Shown: positions 7,988 through 17,282 of the stretch, in pieces | Layout of the letters: every line of letters starts with the position of its first letter | Numbering within the stretch: position 1 is the first letter of the stretch | Assembly (NCBI RefSeq): GCF_000620065.1 | Contig: NZ_KK211061.1 | Span: forward strand, 44,585-108,584 | DNA: 64,000 nucleotides | Direction of reading: 5' to 3' | Source: Meiothermus cerbereus DSM 11376 | Lineage (GTDB): Bacteria; Deinococcota; Deinococci; Deinococcales; Thermaceae | Notes under the pieces: model-generated | Told to the model about the DNA's origin: nothing | Seen by the model: only the letters and a program-made list of their open reading frames with translations | Databases searched by the model: none | Made by a program: the position numbers and the translations under genes

Positions 7988-8284
7988 ATGGCAACAGCAA
8001 CCATGCTCAGACCCCTCGGTGACCGTGTGGTGGTCAAGCGCATCGAAGAAGAAGCCAAGACCAAAGGGGGCATCGTGCTGCCCGACACTGCCAAGGAAAA
8101 GCCCCAGAAGGGCAAAGTAATTGCCGTGGGTAGCGGGCGGGTGCTGGACAACGGTACCAAACTGCCCCTGGAAGTGAAAGAGGGCGATACCGTGGTCTTT
8201 GCCAAGTACGGCGGTACCGAGATTGAGATTGACGGCGAAGAGTACATCATTCTCTCTGAGCGCGATCTACTGGCTGTGCTGTAA
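7988..8284 (+). CDS. groES: Co-chaperonin GroES
   Basis: A 98-residue co-chaperonin that caps the GroEL cavity. The N-terminal [16 protein letters not shown], the mobile-loop stretch around [15 protein letters not shown] and the C-terminal [15 protein letters not shown] are all standard. A strong ribosome site (AAGGAGG) precedes the start. It is the first gene of the groES-groEL operon. The upstream region holds a strong promoter and a HAIR-like operator, which suggests heat-shock derepression. Confidence 0.98.
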   Translation: MATATMLRPLGDRVVVKRIEEEAKTKGGIVLPDTAKEKPQKGKVIAVGSGRVLDNGTKLPLEVKEGDTVVFAKYGGTEIEIDGEEYIILSERDLLAVL

Positions 8285-8312
8285 GAAGCCTGAGGCTGTT
8301 AGCCCGTTTTAA

Positions 8313-9983
<1,671 letters not shown>

Positions 9984-10004
9984 AAATCCCCCTAACTTTC
10001 GAAT

Positions 10005-10031
10005 CCCCTCTCCTTCGCTAAAGGAGAGGGG
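10005..10031 (+). terminator. groESL terminator
   Basis: CCCCTCTCCTT (10005-10015) pairs perfectly with AAGGAGAGGGG (10021-10031) around a 5-nt loop, 22 nt after the groEL stop. A TTTT run follows at 10037-10040. Confidence 0.75.
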
Positions 10032-10039
10032 GTGGCTTT

Positions 10040-10133
10040 TAGAACGCTCTTCGCAGTTATTGAAGCACTCAAAAACTTGTTTGCGTTGTACTGCATAGCA
10101 CAGTGGCCTCCTGGATGGGAGGCCAGGTCTGTG
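10040..10133 (+). repeat. Dispersed intergenic repeat, family 2, copy 1
   Basis: The segment begins TAGAACGCTCTT and ends in GTCTGTG after a hairpin, GGCCTCC (10105-10111) with GGAGGCC (10118-10124). It shares its head, the TTG..TTGT.CTGCA..GCACAG core and the hairpin with the copy at 62106-62180. The head and core also occur inverted at 39072-39126. The rest of the 298-bp gap to 10281 shows only a short palindrome (GTACAA 10252-10257, TTGTAC 10264-10269) and no credible gene. Confidence 0.65.
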
Positions 10134-10281
10134 AAGATGTGATAATCCCAGCTTTGCTCACCTGGACTCCAAGCCACAGCGAACCGCCCGACCCCAAGGT
10201 TTGTGTGATAGTGCCGCGCACACCTGCGCGCCCTGCAAGACAAATTGCCCAGTACAACGTTTTTTGTACCGGACATCGTTT

Positions 10282-10584
10282 TCAGGGGGCTGTGCTTTCC
10301 CAACGGGCAAGGGCCTCGAGGGCAGGTTTTAGCGCCTCGCCCCTGGGGGTTAGGGCATACTCAACGCGCGGTGGAACCTCCTGGTACTCGGTTCGGCTAA
10401 TCAGGCCCATCTCCTCGAGCTCTTTCAGGCGCAACGACAGGCTTCTTGGGGGCAGGGCAGTGGCTTGCTGTAATGCGCCAAAACGCAACGCACGCTGCTC
10501 TAGCGAGCGCAATATGGTATACACCCCGCGTTGACCCAATACTTCCAGCACATCTTCGAGGTGCAGCGGTTTAGATTTCACCAT
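10282..10584 (-). CDS. HxlR-family transcriptional regulator
   Basis: A 100-residue winged-helix DNA-binding protein of the HxlR (MarR-like) type. The helix-turn-helix region covers about residues 20-60 (TILRSLEQRALRFGALQQAT through SLSLRLKELEEMG). It is followed by the wing and the YALTPRGEAL segment found in nearly all HxlR proteins. There is no cysteine, so unlike its neighbour it is unlikely to be a thiol switch. The start at 10584 has TAGGCT 6 nt upstream (leaderless pattern). Target genes are unknown; the adjacent HxlR gene and the detoxification run to the right are candidates. Confidence 0.88.
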   Translation of the reverse strand: MVKSKPLHLEDVLEVLGQRGVYTILRSLEQRALRFGALQQATALPPRSLSLRLKELEEMGLISRTEYQEVPPRVEYALTPRGEALKPALEALARWESTAP

Positions 10585-10742
10585 AATCCTAGCCTATCCA
10601 AGGCCTTTCCAACCCAGGTATATTGGCGCTACAAAGCAACCATACGGTCGGTTTGGAAATGATTCTAACAAATACAACCGAACCAACACCGGCAAGGGTA
10701 CAGCTTGCCAAGCAAGTGCGGATGGCTCGACCAACCGATTGA

Positions 10743-11093
10743 TTACTCGACTGGCCCAGGAAGGTACTGGCGCCCCCAGCGGTCTATGGCCTCTATAACG
10801 GCCTGTAAAGCCTGCCCGGCCTCCGTTAGGGCATAGCTGGTTCGTGGGGGCATGGTGGAGTGAATGGTTTTGGAAATGATGCCCAGATGCTCTAGTTTTT
10901 CAAGGCGCTGGGCCAGGGTTGCCGGGTTGCAGCCGCCGACCGCCCTGGATAACTCATTAAAGCCTTTGGGGCCATTCAATAAACTACGAATAATATGCAA
11001 AGTCCATTTCTCCTGTAATACGTTAATCGCTTCGTAAACAGGACAAAAGTTGTGGTCTGCCTCTGTGGCTTCTGAAGCGACAGCTTTAGCCAT
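10743..11093 (-). CDS. HxlR-family regulator with two cysteines, candidate redox/electrophile sensor
   Basis: A 116-residue winged-helix regulator. The family core CPVYEAINVLQEKWTLHIIR and the terminal YALTEAGQAL segment are clear. It has two cysteines, C17 just before the core and C55 in AVGGCNP. The spacing is close to that of the 2-Cys redox sensor HypR of Bacillus (recalled as Cys14 and Cys49), so disulfide-based sensing is a reasonable hypothesis. The gene is divergent from yceI and the ring-cleavage dioxygenase and carboxylesterase genes, the kind of targets controlled by HxlR/MarR quinone sensors. A TATCAT box lies 9 nt before the start. Confidence 0.88.
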   Translation of the reverse strand: MAKAVASEATEADHNFCPVYEAINVLQEKWTLHIIRSLLNGPKGFNELSRAVGGCNPATLAQRLEKLEHLGIISKTIHSTMPPRTSYALTEAGQALQAVIEAIDRWGRQYLPGPVE

Positions 11094-11125
11094 ACTTGGC
11101 TAATGATAGCACACTTATTGCTTTT

Positions 11126-11168
11126 TTTGCCCAAATGCTTGACAAAACAAAGCGCTATATAATAACAT
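11126..11168 (+). promoter_or_regulatory. Divergent promoter region of the yceI operon
   Basis: A TTGACA lies at 11139-11144 and a perfect TATAAT at 11158-11163, but only 13 nt apart. Either the TTGACA pairs with TAACAT (11163-11168, 18-nt gap) or the TATAAT works with help from an activator. AGCG and CGCT sequences flank the TATAAT symmetrically, as a repressor site might. This is the likely target of the divergent HxlR regulator. Confidence 0.45.
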
Positions 11169-11219
11169 ACGCTAGCTGATCCGAAATGACCCAGCAGATC
11201 GAAGCAGGAGGAGCCTTAT

Positions 11220-11756
11220 ATGAAATGGAATCTGGATAGCAGCCACACCACCGTTGCCTTCGCTGTAAAGCACATGGGCTTTTTTACCGTACGCGGCCAG
11301 TTCAAAAAAGTTGCTGGTACTGTTTTGACAGACGAACAGGGTGCCCCGAGCAAAATTGAAGTGGCGATTGATGCCGCCAGCATTGAAACAGGTGACGCCC
11401 AGCGTGACAATCACCTGCGCTCACCCGATTTTCTGGATGCCGAGCAATACCCCGTAATACGCTTTGAAAGCAGCCAAATTGAAACACTGGGCCAGAATAA
11501 GTACAAAATTCACGGCCTGCTGACGATTCGTAATACTACCCGGCCGGTGGTGCTCGAGGCCGAGGTGAGCCCTGCCATCAAGGACCCCTGGGGCATGACC
11601 CGTATCGGCGCGACAGCTTCGGGGGTCATTAACCGCAAGGACTGGGGGCTTACCTGGAACCAGGTGCTCGAGTTCGGGGCATTGCTGGTGGGGGAAGAGG
11701 TGAGGTTCGAGATCGAAGTCGAGGCGGTTGCGGCCCAGTCTGAGGTTGCTGCGTGA
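11220..11756 (+). CDS. YceI family protein (cytoplasmic form)
   Basis: A 178-residue lipocalin-like beta-barrel of the YceI family, whose members bind polyisoprenoids such as long-chain quinones. Family marks are [26 protein letters not shown] at the start, [22 protein letters not shown] and the [15 protein letters not shown] stretch. There is no signal peptide, in contrast to the secreted YceI at 34529. A strong ribosome site (AGGAGG) precedes the start. It opens a run with a ring-cleavage dioxygenase and a carboxylesterase, divergent from a two-Cys HxlR regulator, which fits a role in quinone or electrophile stress. Confidence 0.9.
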   Translation: MKWNLDSSHTTVAFAVKHMGFFTVRGQFKKVAGTVLTDEQGAPSKIEVAIDAASIETGDAQRDNHLRSPDFLDAEQYPVIRFESSQIETLGQNKYKIHGLLTIRNTTRPVVLEAEVSPAIKDPWGMTRIGATASGVINRKDWGLTWNQVLEFGALLVGEEVRFEIEVEAVAAQSEVAA

Positions 11757-11847
11757 TATTCTGGCCGGTTGCTGTGGGTCTCACCTCATTCCAGGGCCAA
11801 GAACAAGGGGGCTCATGCTTGTTTACCTCCATGCGAAAGGAGCTGGA

Positions 11848-12828
11848 GTGAAAACCGTTAGCGGACTTCACCACATCACCGCTATCGCCAGCAAGGCCCA
11901 GCGCAACCTGGATTTTTACGCGGGGGTGTTGGGGCTGCGCCTGGTCAAGAAGAGCGTAAATCAGGATGACCCGGGCACCTACCACCTTTTCTACGCCGAT
12001 GCAGAGGGGCGTCCTGGCACCGACCTGACCTTTTTCCCCTGGGAAAGTATGGCCCCCACCCGCAAAGGCACCGGGCTTGCGGTGGAAGTGCAGCTCGCAG
12101 TACCGCAAGGAAGCCTGGCTTTTTGGGAGGCCCGCTTACAGGGTTATGGGGTGCGGCTGGGGGCTGCCGAGGAGCGCTTTGGCGAGAAGGCCTTGCCCGT
12201 GCGCGACCCGGATGGCCTCGAGCTGGCCCTGGTCGAGACCGCGCCCCGTCCCTTTAGCCCTTGGGAACGTACCGATGTGCCGGAAAACCGCCAGATTATG
12301 GGCCTGCACGGTGCTCGGCTGTGGCAGCAGGCCCTGGCCCCCAGTGCCGATTTTCTGACCCAAGTGATGGGGTTTGAGTTTGCCGGACACCAGGCGGGCT
12401 GGAGCCGCTATACGGTAGCGGGCGGCGGCTCGGGAAAATTTGTGGACATCAAAGAACTGCCCCACCTTCCCAAGGGCCAGTGGGGAACCGGTAGCATTCA
12501 CCACCTGGCCTGGCGCGTAGATGACACCACCCACGAGATGGAGGTGCGCAAACGGATTCTGGCCGCGGGAATCCCGGCCACCCGACAGATCGATCGCTTC
12601 TGGTTCAAGTCGGTTTACTTTAACGAGCCAGGAGGTGTGGTGTTCGAGCTGGCCACCGATGGCCCAGGTTTTACCGTGGACGAAGACCCCGCCCAACTGG
12701 GGGAAGCGCTGGTGCTGCCCCCCTGGCTGGAACCGCAGCGCCCGCAAATCGAGGCGGTGCTGCCCAGGCTCGAGGCCCCCAACCCGAGCGCGTTCAGAGA
12801 TGAAAGCCCCTCCCGACGGTTTGCATGA
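11848..12828 (+). CDS. Ring-cleaving VOC dioxygenase, MhqO-like
   Basis: A 326-residue two-domain glyoxalase/extradiol dioxygenase. The N-terminal GLHHITAIA carries the first metal His, and later motifs include SIHHLAWRVDD and GGVVFELATD. The protein resembles MhqO/LinE-like (hydro)quinone dioxygenases, proposed to open hydroquinone rings in a metal-dependent reaction. I choose GTG 11848, with AAAGGAG 5 nt upstream; the open frame runs further up without a ribosome site. Its stop overlaps the next start (ATGA), so it is translationally coupled to the carboxylesterase. In Bacillus, mhqO and mhqD are likewise adjacent. Confidence 0.88.
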   Translation: MKTVSGLHHITAIASKAQRNLDFYAGVLGLRLVKKSVNQDDPGTYHLFYADAEGRPGTDLTFFPWESMAPTRKGTGLAVEVQLAVPQGSLAFWEARLQGYGVRLGAAEERFGEKALPVRDPDGLELALVETAPRPFSPWERTDVPENRQIMGLHGARLWQQALAPSADFLTQVMGFEFAGHQAGWSRYTVAGGGSGKFVDIKELPHLPKGQWGTGSIHHLAWRVDDTTHEMEVRKRILAAGIPATRQIDRFWFKSVYFNEPGGVVFELATDGPGFTVDEDPAQLGEALVLPPWLEPQRPQIEAVLPRLEAPNPSAFRDESPSRRFA

Positions 12829-13442
12829 CATCCCTATCCTTTGTCCATCATTTTGAGGCTGGAACCCTAGCCAGCACGCTGTTGTTGCTGCACGGCAGCG
12901 GCGGCAACGAACACGATCTGTTGCCGATGGCGCACCAACTGGCACCCGGTGCGGCGCTTCTTTCTCCCAGAGGTAAGGTGCTGGAGAACGGTGCTCCGCG
13001 TTTTTTTAGGCGCCTGGCCATGGGCGTTTTTGACGAAGAAGACCTCAAAGCCCAGGCCGCCGACCTGGCCCAGTTTGTTTGGGAGGCCACCCGTCGCTAT
13101 GGCCTAGATGCCAGCCAGGTATATGCGCTCGGGTATTCCAATGGCGCAAACATGGCCGCGGCCCTGATGCTCTTGCACCCGGAGGTACTGGCCGGGGCGG
13201 TTTTGCTGCGTCCGGTGTTGCCTTTGGAGGTATCGCCACTTCCCAATCTGACCGGGAAAACCGCCTTTCTGGCCGCCGGAACCCAGGACGCCTGGTCGCC
13301 TGTGGCACGGGTGCAGGCCCTGGCAGACCGCTTGGGAAAAGCCGGTGCGCGGGTACAGCTACGCTGGCAACAGGGGGGCCACCAACTCCATCCGGAGGAA
13401 TTGTCGGCAGCCAAAGCCTGGCTGGAGCAGAACCTGGCCTGA
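12825..13442 (+). CDS. Alpha/beta-hydrolase carboxylesterase, MhqD-like
   Basis: A 205-residue esterase of the phospholipase/carboxylesterase family. The nucleophile Ser is in GYSNGAN, the acid in GTQDAWSP and the His in GGHQLHPEE; LLHGSGGNEHDL gives the oxyanion region. Length is typical. Its start overlaps the stop of the upstream dioxygenase by 4 bp. By analogy with Bacillus MhqD it should act with the dioxygenase on quinone adducts or ring-fission products, but the substrate is unproven. Confidence 0.9.
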   Translation: MTSLSFVHHFEAGTLASTLLLLHGSGGNEHDLLPMAHQLAPGAALLSPRGKVLENGAPRFFRRLAMGVFDEEDLKAQAADLAQFVWEATRRYGLDASQVYALGYSNGANMAAALMLLHPEVLAGAVLLRPVLPLEVSPLPNLTGKTAFLAAGTQDAWSPVARVQALADRLGKAGARVQLRWQQGGHQLHPEELSAAKAWLEQNLA

Positions 13443-13498
13443 GCTGATGCGGCCTTTCGTCAACACGAATAGCAAAATGCCGCGCATTTATGGTCGCC

Positions 13499-14302
13499 CT
13501 ATGGCCCCTTGCGCCTGGCTCCGGTATTCCAGGCCAGGTGTTCGGCGAGCCGAGGGAGCCAGCGGGCCAGCAGGTCGAAGGCGTAGAGCTGCCAGGGCAC
13601 AAACATAATCCTGGCCTCGAGCTCGATGGCCCGCGCGATGCCTAAGGCGGCCTGGCGTGAGGTGATCTCGGGAATAAACCGCCCCACTTTGGGGATGCGG
13701 TTTTCGCTATGGGTGTTGCGGACGAAATACTCGCTATCGCTAATTTTGCCCGGAAAAAAAGCACAAACCTTGAGATTGCTGTGATACAAATCGGCCCGCA
13801 GGGCCTCGGTAAGGCCATGCAGGGCCCAGCGGGCAGCCACGTAACCGGTAGCCCCCGGCCAGACCAACCTGCTGGCGGGCGAGCAGACCGAGAGAATGAA
13901 GCCCTGGTTTCGTTTCAGCATGGCCGGCAGAAAAACCCGGGTCAAATAGGCTGCGGCAAAGTAGGGGGTGTCCATCAGGCGCTGTAGGTCTTCTATGGGG
14001 GTTTCGTCCAGAAAGCGCCACTCACCTGCCCCGGCGCTGTGAATCAGAATATCGGGGGCGCCCAGTTCCCCAAGTATCTGTTCGCCCAGACGGACTGCCT
14101 CCTGGGGTTTGCTCAGGTCGGCGGGAAAAGCCCAGGCCGCTCCACCTGCCGAGACGATTTGAGCGGCAAGCTGCCCCAACTCGGCTTCTCGGCGGGCCAC
14201 CAGCACCAGCCGGGCTCCGCGTGCGGCGAGCTCGAGGGCCGCGGCTTTGCCAATGCCACTGCTGGCCCCACTGACGACGCACAGTCTTCCGGTGATGTTC
14301 AT
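13499..14302 (-). CDS. Short-chain dehydrogenase/reductase with Arg in place of the catalytic Lys
   Basis: A 267-residue classical SDR. The cofactor motif GASSGIG (about 12-18) and the HSAG motif are present. The catalytic Ser lies 13 residues before the Tyr as usual, but the Tyr is followed by VAAR, so YxxxK has become YxxxR. The DNA supports a CGC Arg codon. The C-terminal 40 residues contain a hydrophobic WQLYAFDLLARWLP stretch that could touch the membrane. Its start overlaps the stop of the phosphoesterase gene (ATGA), so the two are co-transcribed. Substrate unknown; activity may be altered or lost. Confidence 0.88.
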   Translation of the reverse strand: MNITGRLCVVSGASSGIGKAAALELAARGARLVLVARREAELGQLAAQIVSAGGAAWAFPADLSKPQEAVRLGEQILGELGAPDILIHSAGAGEWRFLDETPIEDLQRLMDTPYFAAAYLTRVFLPAMLKRNQGFILSVCSPASRLVWPGATGYVAARWALHGLTEALRADLYHSNLKVCAFFPGKISDSEYFVRNTHSENRIPKVGRFIPEITSRQAALGIARAIELEARIMFVPWQLYAFDLLARWLPRLAEHLAWNTGARRKGP

Positions 14303-14925
14303 AGCTCGATCAGCGTGTACTCAAAGGCGTTGATGACCCGTACCCCCTCGGGGCTGGTGTACTCACGCCTGGGCTGGGCTTCGTAGAGGTGAATATGGCC
14401 ATGTACATGTATTTTGGGCCGGTAAAGGCGGTGGAACAAGCCCAGGGCCGTGCTGCCCCGGTGGGCAAAGTCGGATCCGGCGTGAGGCCCCGGGGGTGGG
14501 GCGTGGCTAAGCAGGATATCTACCCCGTGCCCCGTGCGCAAACGGCGTGGCAGCAAGACCGGATACCAGGACAAAAACCGGGCTTTAGCGTCGATTTCGC
14601 TGTACTGGCCGATGTCGCGGTCGTTGTAGCGTGGGCACCCCCCCCAGCCGGCAATCCTGACCCCCGCCACCTCCACAATGCGCCCATGGGCCTTGATGGC
14701 GCCACCCGGAGGCGTTAGGTTGCCCAGGTAATCCTGGACGTACTCTTCTTTGTGGTTGCCATGCACATACACCACCGGAACCCGCACCTTGGTGGCCACA
14801 AACTCGATAAAACTGCCCGGAAGGTCTCCAGCCAGTAGCACCAGATCGAAAGCGGGCAGGTTGTAGGGAAAGCGCTCCTGGTAGATAAATGGATGAACCT
14901 GGTCGGAGAGCGCTAAGATACGCAT
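14299..14925 (-). CDS. Calcineurin-like metallophosphoesterase
   Basis: A 208-residue dimetal phosphoesterase. The motif blocks appear in order: SDQVHP, AGDLPG, VHGNHKEE, LLSHAPPPG and VHGHIH, giving the expected Asp, Asn and His ligands. I choose ATG 14925 because an AGGAGC ribosome site lies upstream; a longer open frame reaches 15063 without one. It is followed by, and overlaps, the SDR gene. Such small phosphoesterases act on diverse phosphomono- or diesters, and the natural substrate cannot be inferred. Confidence 0.9.
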   Translation of the reverse strand: MRILALSDQVHPFIYQERFPYNLPAFDLVLLAGDLPGSFIEFVATKVRVPVVYVHGNHKEEYVQDYLGNLTPPGGAIKAHGRIVEVAGVRIAGWGGCPRYNDRDIGQYSEIDAKARFLSWYPVLLPRRLRTGHGVDILLSHAPPPGPHAGSDFAHRGSTALGLFHRLYRPKIHVHGHIHLYEAQPRREYTSPEGVRVINAFEYTLIEL

Positions 14926-15184
14926 TGCGGGATGCTCCTGTTGCAGTCTGCTATTTTTGCCGACGCCAGCGACAAAAAACCTTGGCCGCAGAGCAATTGC
15001 ACCTTTGTGGCCTTGCGGCGTTTTCTCTGAAAACCATTCTAAAATGCGGGGCTCGAAAGGCAATCGGTTTCACAAATAGACCCAAACATAGACCAGCATC
15101 GTTGGGTTTGTCAAATCTCGGTACGGGGCGGGATTGGTGCATTTGGCCTGCTGGTTGGGTTTGCGAGGCTGTAGTATCGGCAGC

Positions 15185-16150
15185 ATGAAACATACTGTGG
15201 TAGACCTCGAGGCCAAACCAGTGCAGCGGGTCTGGGGAGGAACCCGCATTGCTGAGCGGCTTGGCCTGCAAACCCAAGACCCCATTGGGGAGCTCTGGTT
15301 GGCTTACGACCAGAACCGCATTCGCTCAGGGCCGCTGGCGGGAAAAACCCTAGTGGAAGTTTTGCCAGAACTTGGCGCCGACTTTATCGGTCAGGCCGCT
15401 TACAGCAAGTATGGCCTCGAGCTCCCCCTGCTGGTCAAATTCCTCGATACGGCCGAGTGGCTCTCGGTGCAGGTACATCCCGATGATGCCTATGCCCATA
15501 CCGTCGAGGCGGCCAGTGGCTTTCACGGCAAGACCGAGGCCTGGTATATCCTCGAGGGCGAGGGGGAAATTGTCTATGGCCTGCGCGAACCCTTGGCACG
15601 CCAAAGCCTGGCCCAGGCGGCCCAGGACGGCACCCTCTGGGACTGGCTGCAGCGCGAATGGGTGACATCGGAGCAGGTGATCCCCGTGCCAGCAGGAACC
15701 ATTCACGCGCTGGGGCCCGGTCTGCTGCTCTACGAGGTGCAGCAGCGCTCCGACCTGACCTACCGCCTCTACGACTACGGGCGGCCCCGCGAACTGCATT
15801 TGGAGAAAGGGCTTGATGTGGCCAAGCTCGAGCCTACCCCAGTTCCGCACCTCACCCCGCTACCTGCGCACCACAAAGAAATCCTGCTGGCCTGCGCGGC
15901 GTTTGTGCTCGAGCGCTACCAGCTACGTGGCCGACTTACCCTGCGGGCACCCGAGGATAGCTTTTTGCTTTTGACCCTGGTAGCGGGGGGCGCAGAGTGG
16001 CTGGAAGGTTCGCTCTCCTGGGGGGATACCTTGCTGATTGGGGCCGGGGAGGCCATTGAACTGACCGGTCAGGCCCAGTTTCTGGGTACGTTCGTGCCCT
16101 CATCGGACTGGCTCGAGGGGTATCCAAACTCGGTGCGGATGTTTCAATAA
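15185..16150 (+). CDS. manA: Class I mannose-6-phosphate isomerase (phosphomannose isomerase)
   Basis: A 321-residue zinc enzyme that interconverts mannose 6-phosphate and fructose 6-phosphate and feeds GDP-mannose and glycan synthesis. Cupin motifs are clear: FLDTAEWLSVQVHPDD and GKTEAWYIL contribute metal ligands, and PAGTIHALGPG is the second characteristic block. The length is that of the short bacterial form. The start at 15185 is preceded by TAGTAT with a 7-nt gap and no Shine-Dalgarno. No other sugar-nucleotide gene is adjacent. Confidence 0.93.
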   Translation: MKHTVVDLEAKPVQRVWGGTRIAERLGLQTQDPIGELWLAYDQNRIRSGPLAGKTLVEVLPELGADFIGQAAYSKYGLELPLLVKFLDTAEWLSVQVHPDDAYAHTVEAASGFHGKTEAWYILEGEGEIVYGLREPLARQSLAQAAQDGTLWDWLQREWVTSEQVIPVPAGTIHALGPGLLLYEVQQRSDLTYRLYDYGRPRELHLEKGLDVAKLEPTPVPHLTPLPAHHKEILLACAAFVLERYQLRGRLTLRAPEDSFLLLTLVAGGAEWLEGSLSWGDTLLIGAGEAIELTGQAQFLGTFVPSSDWLEGYPNSVRMFQ

Positions 16151-16194
16151 GCACACGTTATTTCTTTGGTTGTGAAGTTTGCTAGCATTAAACC

Positions 16195-16761
16195 ATGCTG
16201 CAGTATGACCAACTATCCTTGGGTGCGGGCCTTATTGAGGCGGAGCTGCCCGATCTTTCGGGCCAGACTGTGCGGCTTTCGGCCTTTGGCGAGCCGTTTT
16301 TGGTGGTGATGTTCATCTGCAACCACTGCCCTTACGTCAAGGGCTCTATCCGAGAAATTGTTGCGCTGGCCGAAAAATACCGGGGTAAGGTGGCTTTCGT
16401 GGGCATCAACCCCAACGATTACGAGCGCTACCCCGAAGATTCACCGGAGGCCATGCAGACCTTTGCCACGGCGCACAACTTCAACTTCCCCTACCTGCTC
16501 GACCGAACCCAGGCCACCGCAAAGGCCTATAAAGCCCTGCGTACCCCAGAAGTCTTCGTCTTCGACCAGAGCCGTAAGCTCCGCTACCATGGGCGGGTCA
16601 ACGACGCCCCTAAAGACCCCTCCAGCGTGCGAGAGCATACCCTGGACCTGGTGTTAGCGGCCCTAGTACAGGGGCAGGAGCCCCCCGTTACCGAAGCCAA
16701 CGCCATTGGCTGTACCATCAAGTGGAAGCCCGGCAACGAGCCTAGCGTGACCATTGGCTGA
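16195..16761 (+). CDS. Thioredoxin-fold redoxin (AhpC/TSA-like) with CNHC motif
   Basis: A 188-residue thioredoxin-fold protein. The active-site motif is C42-N-H-C45 within [12 protein letters not shown], typical of a cytoplasmic thioredoxin-family group close to peroxiredoxins and often annotated redoxin. There is no signal peptide. Features of the group include [18 protein letters not shown] and the late cis-Pro segment RTPEVFVFD. The start has TAGCAT 6 nt upstream (leaderless pattern). A strong terminator follows the stop. Partner and substrate are unknown. Confidence 0.9.
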   Translation: MLQYDQLSLGAGLIEAELPDLSGQTVRLSAFGEPFLVVMFICNHCPYVKGSIREIVALAEKYRGKVAFVGINPNDYERYPEDSPEAMQTFATAHNFNFPYLLDRTQATAKAYKALRTPEVFVFDQSRKLRYHGRVNDAPKDPSSVREHTLDLVLAALVQGQEPPVTEANAIGCTIKWKPGNEPSVTIG

Positions 16762-16775
16762 AGGCAGCGCACTGG

Positions 16776-16806
16776 AAAAGCGGCGACCCGGGCCGCCGCT
16801 TTTTTT
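16776..16806. terminator. Strong intrinsic terminator, probably bidirectional
   Basis: AAAAGCGGCG (16776-16785) pairs with CGCCGCTTTT (16794-16803), followed by more T residues. The A-run on the left serves the minus strand, so it can stop both the redoxin gene and the convergent small gene ending at 16820. Confidence 0.85.
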
Positions 16807-16819
16807 CTTTGTCGCTGCA

Positions 16820-17011
16820 CTACTCGTGGTTCAGGTCGTAGGTTTCGATGGCCTCACCCCAGGCCCTATTCATGCGGAAGCCATCCCAGATGGCCTTCAC
16901 GGAGCTCTTGGTGGGGGGGCGGCTGAGAATCAGGCGTGCAGGACGGATCAGGCGGCTCGAGCCCTGGTACTGCGTCATTGGGGTGTTGCTCTGGGTCAGG
17001 GTGGTCTCCAT
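16820..17011 (-). CDS. Small hypothetical protein, 63 residues
   Basis: I do not recognise the family. The protein is 63 residues long, without signal peptide or membrane segment, and has a basic middle part (SSRLIRPARLILSRPPTKSSVK) followed by IWDGFRMNRAWGEAIETY. I treat it as real because a near-perfect ribosome site (AAGGAGGGA) lies 6 nt before the ATG and an intrinsic terminator follows the stop. An AT-rich promoter region lies upstream, with TTGTGT and TATAAG 17 nt apart on the minus strand. It could bind nucleic acid, but that is speculation. Confidence 0.7.
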   Translation of the reverse strand: METTLTQSNTPMTQYQGSSRLIRPARLILSRPPTKSSVKAIWDGFRMNRAWGEAIETYDLNHE

Positions 17012-17282
17012 GGTATTCCCTCCTTGGATACCAGGTTAGGTAAGGTGTGTCATTTATGTAAGCGCAAACTCGAATACTTATACACAGCAAGCAAAATATA
17101 CACAAAAAATACAACACAAAAGTTATTGTAGAAACCAATGCACTACACAAAAATCGGCCTAAAATGGTGTAACCAGACCTACTGCTACTCGAATTGCTGC
17201 CGTACTTGCCCTGGGTGTACTCAGAAATACCAGCCGACCACATGAAAGGCGGCTGGACGGGTGGGGTCTGCGTGGAAGCGGG
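17012..17282. other. AT-rich intergenic region
   Basis: The stretch at about 17041-17170 is far richer in A and T than its surroundings, with repeated ATACACAA-like words. It probably holds the promoter of the 63-residue gene. I see no gene, tRNA or convincing RNA structure in the remaining part up to the ispG stop. Confidence 0.4.

Noticed and set aside
16866-17243. A 125-codon minus-strand frame with a hydrophobic stretch in the AT-rich region
   Set aside because: It overlaps the 63-residue gene in another frame and has no ribosome site; the hydrophobic run is what AT-rich DNA encodes.
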